From the NCBI GenBank assembly GCA_934047225.1, contig OW203987.1, forward strand, positions 8,459,501 to 8,523,500: a stretch of DNA of 64,000 bases, written 5' to 3'. Origin of the DNA: Ypsolopha sequella (lineage: Eukaryota; Arthropoda; Insecta; Lepidoptera; Ypsolophidae). A model generated the notes under the pieces. The model had not been told where the DNA came from, did not search any database, and worked only from the letters and a program-made list of their open reading frames with translations. The translations under genes were made by a program, and so were the position numbers. Positions 1 through 12,800 of the stretch are shown here, piece by piece (positions within the stretch are counted from its first letter, which is position 1; the number at the start of each line of letters is the position of its first letter).

Positions 1-703
1 ATTAAACGCGTGCCGTAAATATTTACACTCCAGCAGCCCATCGAAGCTTCGATAACATGTTTCCTATTTCATAATAGATCACTAAAATATAGAAATATCT
101 TATTTACAACATAAATAGACTGCGACCTTTAAATAAAACCACATACTGAACAACTTTCTGAAGAAAAAACCCTCGCAAACCTTTAGAGAAAAATATATTC
201 AACTGTAACTTAAAGACTTTATCTCGCAGAAGGAAGGTCTATTTTAGAATGCTGAGCGTGAACAGCTGTTTCACGGACGACGCTGCCTTAAAAAACACCC
301 GTATCTCGGTGCGCTAGGGTTCACGTCCGTCGCGCGAGCACTCGATATGCTCTGCTCCCTGCTCGCTAAAGCACCAGAGTGTGATGTGTTTGTAGATGGG
401 ATAGGATGTGTGATGAGTGTGTGAAAGATAATGCTAGAAAAAATTATGTTAGTTAGTGCTTAAAATAAAATTATGTATACATACAATATTGTAACGATTT
501 GGTCTGTAATTAATTACTGTAATGTTATAATATTTAGAATAATAAATAAATGTCTAAATGTCTATTGTTTGAAACTCAAATATTTCCCAAACTGATGGTT
601 TGCGCGGGTATGTTTCTTGGGAAGAGCGGTTCAGTATGATCCGTAGAATATGTGGTTTCATTTAAAGGTAGCAGTCTGTTTACGACCGGTATTTATAGTT
701 TAC
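1..703. other. intron or downstream stretch without recognised exon
   Basis: Follows the last visible HERC2 exon. I searched the minus strand for the last RCC1 blade and for HECT strings and saw neither. No clear repeat or RNA gene. Confidence 0.6.
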
Positions 704-810
704 CCGTAGCAATAGAGACAATCATCTTCCCCTGCATGCCCGTGACGCGCATCGGTCGCCGCACATGATCGTAGCTGCCGTGGCCGAGTCTGTGATAGTC
801 ACCTTTGCCC
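704..810 (-). CDS. HERC2: HERC2 exon W43 (RLD3 blade 6)
   Basis: Reads [18 protein letters not shown], then [10 protein letters not shown] at the junction. Acceptor GTGTCTAG, donor GTAAAC, phase 2 to 1. Last exon I can find; the final blade (expected to start S-L-H-C) and the HECT domain must lie left of the window. Confidence 0.93.
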
Positions 811-3800
811 CTAGACACACAGCGAAAATTATATTGGTAAATACAAATTACTCTTCTTCAAAGAAATATTTACACCCTGTCACCAAGAAAGATAGGCAGA
901 CACTACAGATATTCATCTGTTACGATTCTTATACACCCCCTTCGCTTCTACATTTACCAATCGAGACATATAAGCTGTTTGACTTTGGTACTTTGGTCTC
1001 GCCTCCCTTCATTATTCCGTCAAGTTGGTCGGCGTTTCGGCATATGTTTTAAGTAGTATAAGTACTTGAACTTATCAATTACTAGCGACCCGCCCCGGCT
1101 TCGCACAGGTGCAATGCTGATACTAAATATACTACAGAATGTCTTTATATTCAACGTTCACAGCTTTTGTAATGTATTTAAGGTACTTAATTGGATAAGG
1201 ATTAATGCTGTATTGCTTAAAATCGCTTCGTAAATAAGCCGTAATGGTTATTGTGGGTTATCCCTAAGAGATAGACAAATACCATCGCGGACTTTTTTTG
1301 TAGACATTTTTAAGGTGTACAATACTGTACTACATTATTTTGATCTACCTCGTAGGGTTCAGCCAGCGTTTGCAATTTAAGCGCAAAAAAATGCGTTTAT
1401 TTACGACATCACATTAGAAACCTCTAAAATTATCACTGTTTCTCTACTATATTATGTATGTATTATACATATAAACCTTCCTCTAGAATCACTCTATCTA
1501 TTAAAAAAAAAACGCACTAAAATCCGTTGCGTAGTTTTAAAGATCTAAGCACACATAGGGACAGACAGACAGCGGGAAGTGAGTTTGTTTTGTACTATGT
1601 AGTGATTAATTTATTTTGTTGATTAGCATGTAGTGTAATATCATTTAATATATATTCATACAATTGTAAACATTTGAAAGTCATGGCACTACCCCAACAA
1701 CTTCCCCATTGCCAAAGGTTAGCTGGTAGAAAATACTAAATAGTATTAAGCTGGCCTGTGTACAAAAATTTAACTTGCGCAACAAACAATTTTATTATCA
1801 TTATTATGTTATTCTGGAGCGGTTATGTGAAGCTCTTCCTATCTCTTACGCTACATTTATTTTGGCATTCTTTTTTTGTCCATTCTCTCTACAGGCCCAA
1901 ACCACCGAGATTTGGTGCCATCTTTCTATCTCTACGGGGTTAAAGCAAACACTTACCAAGTGTAAACGCTTCCACACTGACACAGTGCGACTGAGAACTG
2001 AGACCCGCACTCTACTTTGACAACACGAAGTCCTTTTAAGCAGTCGATGCGCATCGGAAGCTTGCATCCTTCGGAACCGCCTCTACCTATGGGAGAACAT
2101 CAATTAAATCAATTAATATTCCAGTTTCAAATATCTTGTATCTCGTATGAGAGGAATGGTTACGGGAAAACATCAATAAAATCAATAAACATTCCAGTTT
2201 CAAAGATCTTGTACCTCGTACCAGAAGAGTGGTTACTGGAAAACATAGACAATACAGCCCCGAAAGACGTCTATTGTTCAATATCTTGCGTACAAAAAAG
2301 TCTGTCAACAAGCCGAGGCATGAAGAACGGGATATTGCAATCCTATTGGCTCTTCCAAGGTCATTCTATCTTAGGTATATCGCCACAAACTTATCTTTCC
2401 CGAAGACGAAGACTCACGTAATGAATAAAGAAGCCATTTTGGTTTGGCCTACCGAAACAGATAATTTTTGAGTGGCGAATTATATCTGCTCATTCAGTCA
2501 GATGTGTTGACAGAAATCGGTCGCCTGTTATAAGGAGTCTATGTGGGCTGTATTCGTCTATTCTGGAAAACATCAATAAAATCAATGAACATTCCAGTTT
2601 CAAAGATCTTCTATCGGAAGTGGTTACAGTAAGTTGCGTAGTATGAGTAATTTGTCCATTACCGAATTCCGTAAATTGTGCGGGAGTCCCGGACAAACTT
2701 ATCAACGTTTAGCCTGTTTTCACTCTCTCTTTCTGGGCGAGTCCACTTCCAACTACCGTAGATTTTGCAAGAATCCCGGACAGATTTATTAACGCTTAAG
2801 GGGGCCTTATCCCAATTTCGTCTCTTTTCTGATTCATTGTAAACCATGAAACTGTGATATTTCGTATCTGAAAAAAATATATATCTTAGATACATTTTTT
2901 CTCCAGATTTTTTTGCGGTTCAAAACGCGATACGTTATACTTTGCTCGATCGAAAAAAAATCCGATACTTGGTCAATTTTTCACGTTTTTTTTCGTTTTT
3001 ATATAAAATTTACATGACTAAATCGTAAGAAAATGACAGAAAATTAACGAAATTATAATTTAGTAAATACTGTTGAGGATAGTTTTCTGAAAATTTCACT
3101 ATAAAAATGTTTTTTGAGCGAATAACTTGTTTTTCAAGAACGCGCGATGTTTCGATTGTCGTAACAGCCACGGCTCAGAGCGCGCTATTTTAAACTGTAA
3201 TAAAAGACCATAGAGTTCAGTCCTACTTGATGCAAAATGAGATGCTCAATGTCAGGGATAACGGGCTCCTAACCTGCTTCCACTCTCTTTCTGGACGAGC
3301 GCTCTTCTTTTCGTCTCATAGACGCTTTCCATCAGGCGCGGTGACTCCCAAACGAGCTCATTATACGTTTAAAAAACGGTCAAGTGCGAGTAAGAATCGC
3401 GCCTTGAGGGTTTCGTACCATTTAAATAGGTATACTTAATTAATACATAAATTTCTAACTACTTTGGTCTTTGAAAACCCTGTAACAAAAATGTTATAAA
3501 AATGACAACTTTGATAATCCCCCCCCCTTTTTTTTCTTATTTTTGAAGATAAAAATAAACAAAAAATATATATTATACTCCTACTCAATCAGCTCTAGAC
3601 AATTTTTTTTCGTATATATAAATATTTTTATTCGGTTTTGGGTCAACGTTTTACGCAACATATCAAAATTTCAGGTCTCTTTCATAAGTTTGTTCTTTTA
3701 CCTGATTTATTTATTTTGGTGTACAATAAAGATTATTTGTCTTGTCTTGTCTAAGTCCGTCTAAGAGCTAGAGGCCCGTGACATACGGACGGACAGATAG

Positions 3801-6800
3801 AGAGATAATAGGGCCCCGTTTTGCCCTCCCGTACGGAACCCTAAAAAAAAGTATGTGCTCACCGAGCTTCCCGTAGTCACCGTCGCCCCACGACCAGACG
3901 TTATCATCATCGGTGATGCAGAGCGTCTGAGCGTCGCCCGAGCCGCACGCCACGTCTATCACGCGGTACATCGCGAGAGCTTCCATCTGAAACGATCCAT
4001 TTATTGTACTTTTAACCAGTGAAATAAAATGAAATATATTTACAGTACTCCCAAAGTAATAATGCGCATACAAATCTATAGCCGAGCGACCGGACGTACC
4101 ACGTGACCGTATTGATTGTATAGAAAGTTTAAGGAAATACGAACTTTGCCGAACAGGGGCGAAGATTTGTATGCGCACTATCACTTTGGGAGCACTGTAT
4201 TTGTGTAATGTAGGTATAACAGATACACTTATTGCAAGTCAGTTTTTATGTAATATTAGTATTTAAATAATCTATGTGTATAGGTAATAGTTTTATGTCG
4301 TAAATAATAATATGGGGAAATATGCAGGGAAATAATAAAGGTTGGGTTTACTTAAATTTAATAAAAAATATACACTTAAATAAAATAAAAATATAGAAAT
4401 AAGGAATAAATAATACTATAAATATATGCAATACAATGTATTGTACATATGTATTGAATACATATAATAAATATACGCCTAACTCTGCCTATTCGATTAG
4501 TCTTGCTAAGAAGAAGGGCAAGAAACTTAGCAAGATCATGTCTTTTTTTTTTCATAATAACACCGATTCGGCGCAACACAACTTGACTTAATTGACAGGA
4601 CTAAACTTAATTTAAGTGTTCTGTCCTTTTCTTTCTGTATCGAAAAGACAAAGACGAGACGCTCGAAATAAGGTTAGTCTTGTCAGTTGCGTTGAGCCGA
4701 ATCGGTACCATTATTAGTTACAACTAAAAAGTAGGCCTATAATTTAATTGAATAAAGAGTTGCGCGGCCTATGTCGAGACTAATCAAGTCATCCATTTGG
4801 TTGGTTTGTTCTTCTTTCACGCAGCAAGTTACAGTTTCAGTGACAGCCCATACTTAACACCTCTGACATCCCTTCGGGGGGAAATCATATGTCATAAAGA
4901 TACATGTAAAAAGGTAGACCCTATTTCTTACCATCTTAGGCACTAATTGATCCTCAGAGTCCCCGTGCCCGAGCCGTCCATATCTCCCTTTGCCCCAAGT
5001 GTAAATTCGTCCTCGAGCTGTCAAACAAGCCGAATGAGCTCCACCGCAAGCTATAGCTACCACTTCCATGCCGGAGAGAGCTGTCACCAGCTTGGGTCGG
5101 TCGTAGCTCCTGAAGGAGGAAACAGTTGGTTGAAAAAGAGAAAAAAAAATAGATGCCTTCGGATTTATGATAGATGTTAGTACGTATATAGGATAAGGAT
5201 GCAAACATCGCTTATAAAAGATCAATTTATCGATGTTCTAAAAAAACTCAATTTTTTAAATTGTATAATATGTTTATTTTATATTTAGAAACATAAATTT
5301 TTCAGAATTGTTTAAGTTAAAAACAACAATCATGTTCCAAACTCACTATAGTGAGTGAATTATCCAGAACAACAAGAAGTTCATGCAACTTTACACAGAT
5401 TTCTTCGTAACATTTTTTTTTAGTTTTCTGCACACGGTTTTAAACAATGAAATGCCTGATACTCCTCATAAAAGATCGGTCTAAGCATTGTTCATAGATA
5501 ACATCGATGTTTCCAAACATCGAGGTATCGTTTGCATCCCTAATATAGAATATTTTGTATTTTTTTTTTGGTTGTGTTTTTGTTTTGTCACCGTATCCAT
5601 TCACTTGGAAACTCTGAATACTATTTATTCTAAAAATTTTGAATTTGAATTGCCTGTCTCCCAGAGGAAAAGGCAGATTTCCATACATTTCCATACAGAT
5701 TTCCGTCTGCTACGGTCCAGACACACCTCTTACGTCTCTTCCAAATCCATCGATCTAGTCATACAAGCTCTTCTATTCCGGGTGCTTCTGACATTACCCT
5801 TCTTCAGTATGTCACCAATTTGGTCAGCATACGTCCTTCTAGTGCGGCCTGGTCGAGCTGTACCTTCCACTTGCGCACCATAAATTTTTTTCGTCTCACT
5901 ACTTTCATTCATCCTCTCTACATGTCCAAACCACCGAAGCATTCCTTTTTCTATTCTAGTCACTACGTCTTCTTTCAGGCCGAAATCAATCTATCTATAC
6001 TAATATTAAAGACAATTCTGAAGGCTTTAATTTTAGTTTTAGTGCTGTCAAAACTTGAATATTTCCAACGTAATTTAGCATCTGTTCTTAACACTTAAGG
6101 ACTATTTTGCAATCAAGAAAACTTAGTTCTGACAACACTAAAACTAAAATTAAAGCCTTCAGAATCGGCTTTAATAAAGTAGTAAAAAAGTTTGCGAAAT
6201 TTTAATTTAAATGTATTATTAGTATTGTACTGAGGTCAAAATATTTTTTTTTAAATTGTTTATCTGTCTGTCGGTTTGTCTGTCTCTTCCGTTTTAACTC
6301 GAAAACCACTCAAATAATCAAAGGCTTTGGATGCGGTATTCTTTATTATCATCGTAGTGACATATCAACAAAGGCCATAAGGGCTGTTGATAAAATAACC
6401 GTCAAGCCGAAAACCGTCGATAGTTGAAACTTCCACATGTGAGCGAAGCCGCAGGCAAAAGCTAGTTATAAATAAAATCTCAGACTGGGGTAAACTGGAT
6501 AAGTCGCTGCCTGGTATCATAGACTAAGAATATTTAGTCTATGTTGGTATGCGACAGAAAGAGATACGGGTTCGAGCCTGTCTTGTGATTTATTTTGCTC
6601 ATACAATGTCATAGATCTAGCACTATAATAGTAGTTTATGCTACTAGGGCGAAAAGGAATAAATTACGAGGACGATTTAAAACACGAGCGTAGCGAGTGT
6701 TTTAAACGTAACCGAGTAATTTATTGCTTTTACGCCCGTGTATCATACTACGTTTTTCAATGCATTGTGTGAGGAAATGAAAACAAATATAATCTTGTGA

Positions 6801-9800
6801 ACTTTAAATTATAATTGGCTCAAAAGGACTGTATCCAGAGCCGTTAAACGGTGTAAAAAAAAGTATAACGTCTATGGTACACAGGAAAGGCTGCAGGTTA
6901 GCCAACCATTGTAAATAAATTTAAAAAAATAATAATAATAAAGCCCTAGGGCAAAATAATCGACTTTCTGTTCGGTTTTGATGCATAAAAAGTGGGCCTT
7001 TACGAGCACATGCATTGAAATAGAATTTACTAGCTTACGGATTCGTCGTGTGCTTCGAGTTTGCTGTCGATCATAATTATGTTAAGACTAAATGGACGGA
7101 CGTACAAAAGAAAACTGGAACAAAACCGATACCTTTTCACCTTTGAACAACAAAAAAAAAATGCAAAATTGTTCTTACACTCTGTTCCCATGTCCAAGCT
7201 TCCCATCTTCCCCTTCCCCCCAACTGTACACATCGCCGTCAGCCGAGAGCGCCAGACAATGCTTCCCGCCAGAGTTACACGCAACTTTGGTGATGAACAC
7301 GTGTTGTATGGATGCTAGGAGAGTAGGCGTGGAGACAGAGTCTATGCCGCCGATGCCGAGACGACCGCCGGCGCCGTAACCTTCAGAACGAAATGTTATC
7401 ATTCAACACATATATAATAAGGAAAGCCCCATACACCACTGCCTGTCTTCAAAAATTTAGTCCAGAATGATCATTACTTGTCACTCTGATTCTTTCGTGG
7501 CATATTTTATTGTTTGAATGTATGACAGGGTCCGTAATTGATACTAAATGTTATTTAAGACCTTTCGAACATTATGTTGCAAATAAATTAAATTTGAAAT
7601 TGTTAATATCTAAAATAGATATATCAACTATAGACGCGCGCGTAGGGTATAGACGTATTGTTCTTTCGTTCTCACAAAAAATATCTAAAAAGTGGTTTAA
7701 AGTGCACCGATAACTTTGTTTTTCTTTTCAATGTTATGCTAAAGCTGTGAACTATAAATCATTGTAATTATAATTCTAAAATAAGTTCGTATTTCACCGT
7801 AAATACCGTATAAAGTGATAAAGTGATCATTTTTTGTCATTGCTGTGACCTTGTTTGGCCAACCGTCAGATTAGGCAAACAAAGGAAACGGTCAAGATCC
7901 CTTTACGTGTGTGCGTGTTACGTACCTTTAACCAGTGCAGCTCATATCAGACTGGGCAATATATTGGATATTTTCGCACGTTTATTATAAGCAACGATAG
8001 CTCAAACGTAACGCTACTAGACTACGACGCCGACGACCAAGGTTCAAACCACGAAGAAAATCAAAATTTTTGTTGTTGCTTTTTGTTCGTCTAATTTTTC
8101 CTTGCATGGTTATCTTTTGACCGTGCGGCCATCCGATTGCCCCAGTATAAAAAATTATGGATGACGAACGGAATATCACACTTCGCAATAAAAAATCTCC
8201 GATGATCCCCACTATAGAAGACTTACGTAAAATAATCCAAGAAGAGTTCTCAAAGCATGAAGACGCACTGTTAAGAAAAATATCTGGATTCCTGGAAGAA
8301 AAACTAAAGCCAATCAGAAAAGAGATAGAAGATGTCAAAGCGTCCATGACCACCGTTAATTCTAAATTCGAGTCATATAAGACGGAATTCGAAAATACCG
8401 GTACTGCAGTTACGGATTTGAATAAGCAGAACAAGCATCTTCAGGAAGTAGTCCAGGACCTCACTACTCGTCTTGCTCATACCGAGCAGCACGCTCGTTT
8501 AAATAACATTGAAATCCAATGTGTACCTGAACACACGAATGAAAATCTTTACACAGTCGTAAAACAGCTAGGCAGATTCATATCAAGCAAAGTAACGGAG
8601 ACTGACATTCATCACTGCACAAGAATTGCCAAAGCCAATAACTCGTCATCCCGACCTCGCTCGATTGTCGTGCAGTTTGCTAGCCCAAGGCTGAAGGACG
8701 ACTTTCTAGCTTGTGCCATAAAATACAATCGAAGTAAACCCAACGACAAACTTAATTCATCACATTTAGGACTTGGAGGTGACAAAAAACCCATATACGT
8801 TGTGGAGCACTTAACACCAACCAACAAGGCCCTTCATGCAGCAGCAAGACAAGCCAAAAAACAATTAGGCTACAAATACGTATGGACGAGGCAGGGCAAA
8901 ATTTTCATGAGGCAAAGTGACACATCAAACCATGTATTTATCCGGGATATGGACTCTATAAACAAACTTTTTGGCACAACGTTGTCCACATCTTAAATCA
9001 AAGACATTGCTTTTGTTTTAGTTTTAAGTTAGTATTAATTGAGTGGTGTAACTTATAAATTCAAACAAATTTTTATGACCAACGTACCTATAAGTATCTA
9101 CTACCAGAATGTAAGAGGCATAAGAACCAAGACGCATGATGTTTTTAATAATATTCTTTGCAATGATTTTGATATTATTGTTATAACAGAATCATGGCTC
9201 ATTAGCAGCATACACGATTCAGAAATTATTGATGATCGGTACATAGTTTACAGGCGGGATCGAGAAGATGCGGGCTTTCATAAAGATAAATTGATGGGAG
9301 GAGGAGTTTTGGTAGCCATCTCTAAGAAATTTAGCTCAAGACGCGTGCCAAGCCTTGAGAGTAAATGTGAAGATCTATGGGTTAGTGTCGATATCAAAAC
9401 AAGTGACAAAATTGAGGTAATTTATATATGTGGTGTATATCTACCATCTCCGATAAAAAAACATATATTAGAACATTTTATAGATAATACAAATAAAGTA
9501 ATGGAGACTATTGAAAATGCAGCCATTTTGGGTGACTTTAATTTAGGTTGTATCGATTGGTCACCTTCAGGCACCATTAATTGTAAAAACTCGTCCCTTG
9601 CTAAATCACTTGAGGAATTTATATCGCTAAATGGCCTTCATCAGCACAATTTAATCAAAAATAAGAAAGACAAAATTTTAGATTTAGTTTTAAGTAATAT
9701 TCCTATTGTTAACATAGTAGAATCATGCAGCCCACTAAGTGTAATCGACGAACATCACCCACCACTAGAGGGATGTTTGTCATTTAAACTTTTAGACACA

Positions 9801-12800
9801 CTAAAGGCAATTCCTCGAGCTACTCCTAACTATTTTAAAGCAGACTACAAAAAAATTACTTTTGAATTGGATAAGATCCCGTGGAACACGAAGTTCGAAC
9901 CTTGCAAGGATGTTAACGAAATGACCAAAGTGTTTTATTCTGTATTGCATGAAATTATAGAAAAGCATATACCTAAAAGACAATGCCATACTAAAAGCAA
10001 ATATCCAGCTTGGTTTTCTAAGGATTTGATAAAACTTTTAAAAGAGAAATACAAAAAGAGACGATTAGTTAGAAAATACAAAAATCCACTCGATACACTT
10101 GAACTAAGCTTGCTATCTAAGCGTTGTGAGGACCAGGCTAAAACATGTTATAAGCAGTACATAGCTGATATTGAGCACAAAATTGCAATAAATCCCTAAT
10201 ACTTTTGGTCATTTATTAAAACACGTCGTAAAACCACAAGTAACTATCCTTCTTCAATGAGTAATGGCAGCACTATTGCTAAGGATGGAAAAACCATTTG
10301 TAACCTTTTTGCGTCACACTTTGCTTCAGTATACGAAACTGAGACTCCGGTTGCAAATGATCGTTACCAAGAGTGTTTTACTAGTAACACATTGAGCACT
10401 ATTAACTTTTCGCAGGAACATATATATAAAGGCTTAAAAAGACTTGACATATATAAAGGATCGGGGCCTGATGGCATACCATCAATTTTCTTAGTTAATT
10501 GTGCTAAATCTCTTGTCTTACCACTCCATATTATTTTTAATAAATCCTTGCAAACCGGAATATTTCCCGAATTATGGAAGACTTCTCGGGTGGTTCCCAT
10601 ACTGAAGTCAGGAGATAATAGCATGGTCTCTAATTATCGTCCAATATCTATTTTGTCTACATTTGGCAAGTTGTTTGAAGCACTGCTGCACCCTTTTCTG
10701 AACAGTCACATCAAACAACATTTGACTGACTACCAACATGGCTTTGTACAGAACCGATCCACTAATACGAATCTCCTATCATACTTGCAAGAACTGGCGC
10801 CATGTGTGGACAAGCGTCATCAAATCGACGTTATTTACACAGACTTCAGTAAGGCCTTCGATAAGGTTAACCACGCAATTCTCATTTCCAAACTTAAATC
10901 ATACGGCGTTACCGGCACCATGCTGCAGTGGCTGTCCTCGTACTTGGAGGGTCGCAAATCCAATATAGTTATTGATGGATACCAATCTCACAATATTTCA
11001 GTAAAAAAATGTAAAAAAATGTATTTTATTTTATTTGATATACAACGTGTAACAGAAAGGTGTAACCATATTTGAAGAGCTTATTCAGTCAATGATATAG
11101 AACAACTTTTACTATGGAGCCTACCCTGAAATCTCAAAAAAAAACTACCCTTCCATACATTTCGGCCGAGCGGCATTGCATTTTTATATGAAACAGTTTT
11201 TGTTTGTTTTCGAGATGCAGGGTTTGTTTAATTGTTACACTTACCAGTAGCGTACACCTTGCCATCTGGAGTGACAGCAAACAACGTTTGTTCCCCGCCG
11301 AGAAGTTGTACCGGATTTAAAGCCGCGAGGGCGTGGCAAGGAGAGGGCCCGCGGACCTATGGAATCACAGTTTGTTAGGCCCGAATTTTTTGACAAAATC
11401 TATTGCTGTAGGTAATTTCAATTATATTGTTATGTCATCAAACATTAAGCGTATTTTAGGGATCCGTAAAAAACTAAAACTCTTAACGCACCTTTAGTGT
11501 TCGTTTGTCATACAGACGGCCGATTTGTTTGGGGTGACTTTAAAAGAAAATGTCACCGGTCGGCTTTTAGCCCTTTTTCCATAAAAAAGGTATGATATGA
11601 TATGGTATGATAAGTATAAAAGTGGGCTAGCGGTACTTTTATCAATAGTTATAGATTTAAGGGGCTGCACAATGCTAAAATTCAGTCCTGCTCTAACGCG
11701 TTTGTTTTTTGACTCTCTATCCTGCTCTAGTCAGATCCCGCGCACGCAAAACTTCAGTTATTTAGAAATCGCGGGTCCATTAGGACATTAACCATAATTT
11801 CTTTATGTAACAAAGATGTTTTTTTCTAGTTAGTATCTGCGTGTGTTGTTGTCTGTCACATGAATCGACATTTTCAGCAGATTAAATCTACAACGCATAC
11901 TTGTCAGTCCCTTTCCTAGGGTTTCGTTCACAGAATTATTTTTGTAGTCGAAGGATCGAGTCTCCAGTTTTGTAAGGAGATCGTAAGAAATAATTATAGC
12001 GCAAAAAAAAACATGATGTATGCAAATAATGCCTGAATAATCGATCCTTAACAGTCTTATAATACCTCACATTGCTTTATATTTTATATCAACAATACTG
12101 CACCAATCAATCTAAAATAAAGGTAAAAGACACGGCTCAGAGCGCGTTATTTTAAACAATAATGAAACGTCATAGAATTCAGTCCCACTTGATGAAAAAT
12201 GACGAGCTCAATGTCAGGTACTACACTCTTAATAGGCAAAGTAATTTTCGAACACGATAATACCTTGGCTCCCTCGACCCCGCCCAGCTGTCCGCGGTGG
12301 TTGTGTCCCCAGCCGTACACGGTGCAGGCACGGGATCCGCCGCCCCACCACCCGTTCCACTCCTCTGGCCGTCTGGACATTGTAACAGATTTATATATGA
12401 CGCCTGTGTGGTCCTATAATTTGTATCACTCTGCAGGAAAAATCTATAGTCAACTTGTAAATGTAAGAAATCGGAGCATGCAGTTGGAGCTCCTTAATAA
12501 ATACATTGTCACGACAAATCTTTGCTTTGCTTTGAGCTTATCATCCACACACTACAAATAAAAATAATTTAAGACTACATAATACGAATAACACGTCACG
12601 ATATGAATTCTCGATGGTTTGAGAGGAGTTTCTGAGTATGCACTGTGAAATGCAAGTCACAGTTCACACTTATACACCCACGTTTAAACGACGATTATGA
12701 CATCCCAGCGGGGTGGATGGTGAGCCTTATCTCCGTAATTTGGGCACAAATATGGACCCAAGGCTTAACGTATATTCCGAAGCACACAAATCTGCCACCG

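Larger units (their letters stand above)
8157..11010 (+). mobile_element. 3'-truncated CR1/jockey-group LINE
   Basis: Two-ORF non-LTR retrotransposon in the intron between W38 and W39, antisense to the host gene. It has a full ORF1 and the endonuclease plus the first half of the reverse transcriptase. The frame runs out near 11010, before the YxDD catalytic motif, so it cannot move by itself. The 5' end probably lies somewhere in 7720-8156 but I cannot fix it. No 3' tail or target duplication is visible. Loss of the 3' end is unusual, since most LINE copies lose the 5' end. Confidence 0.88.

Noticed and set aside
230..370. A HERC2 exon after RLD3
   Set aside because: The GC content rises, but no minus-strand frame gives the expected last RCC1 blade or HECT strings, and splice borders do not fit.
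1846..2067. A 73-residue minus-strand protein overlapping exon W42
   Set aside because: It is in a different frame from the HERC2 blade, which fits perfectly with its neighbours.
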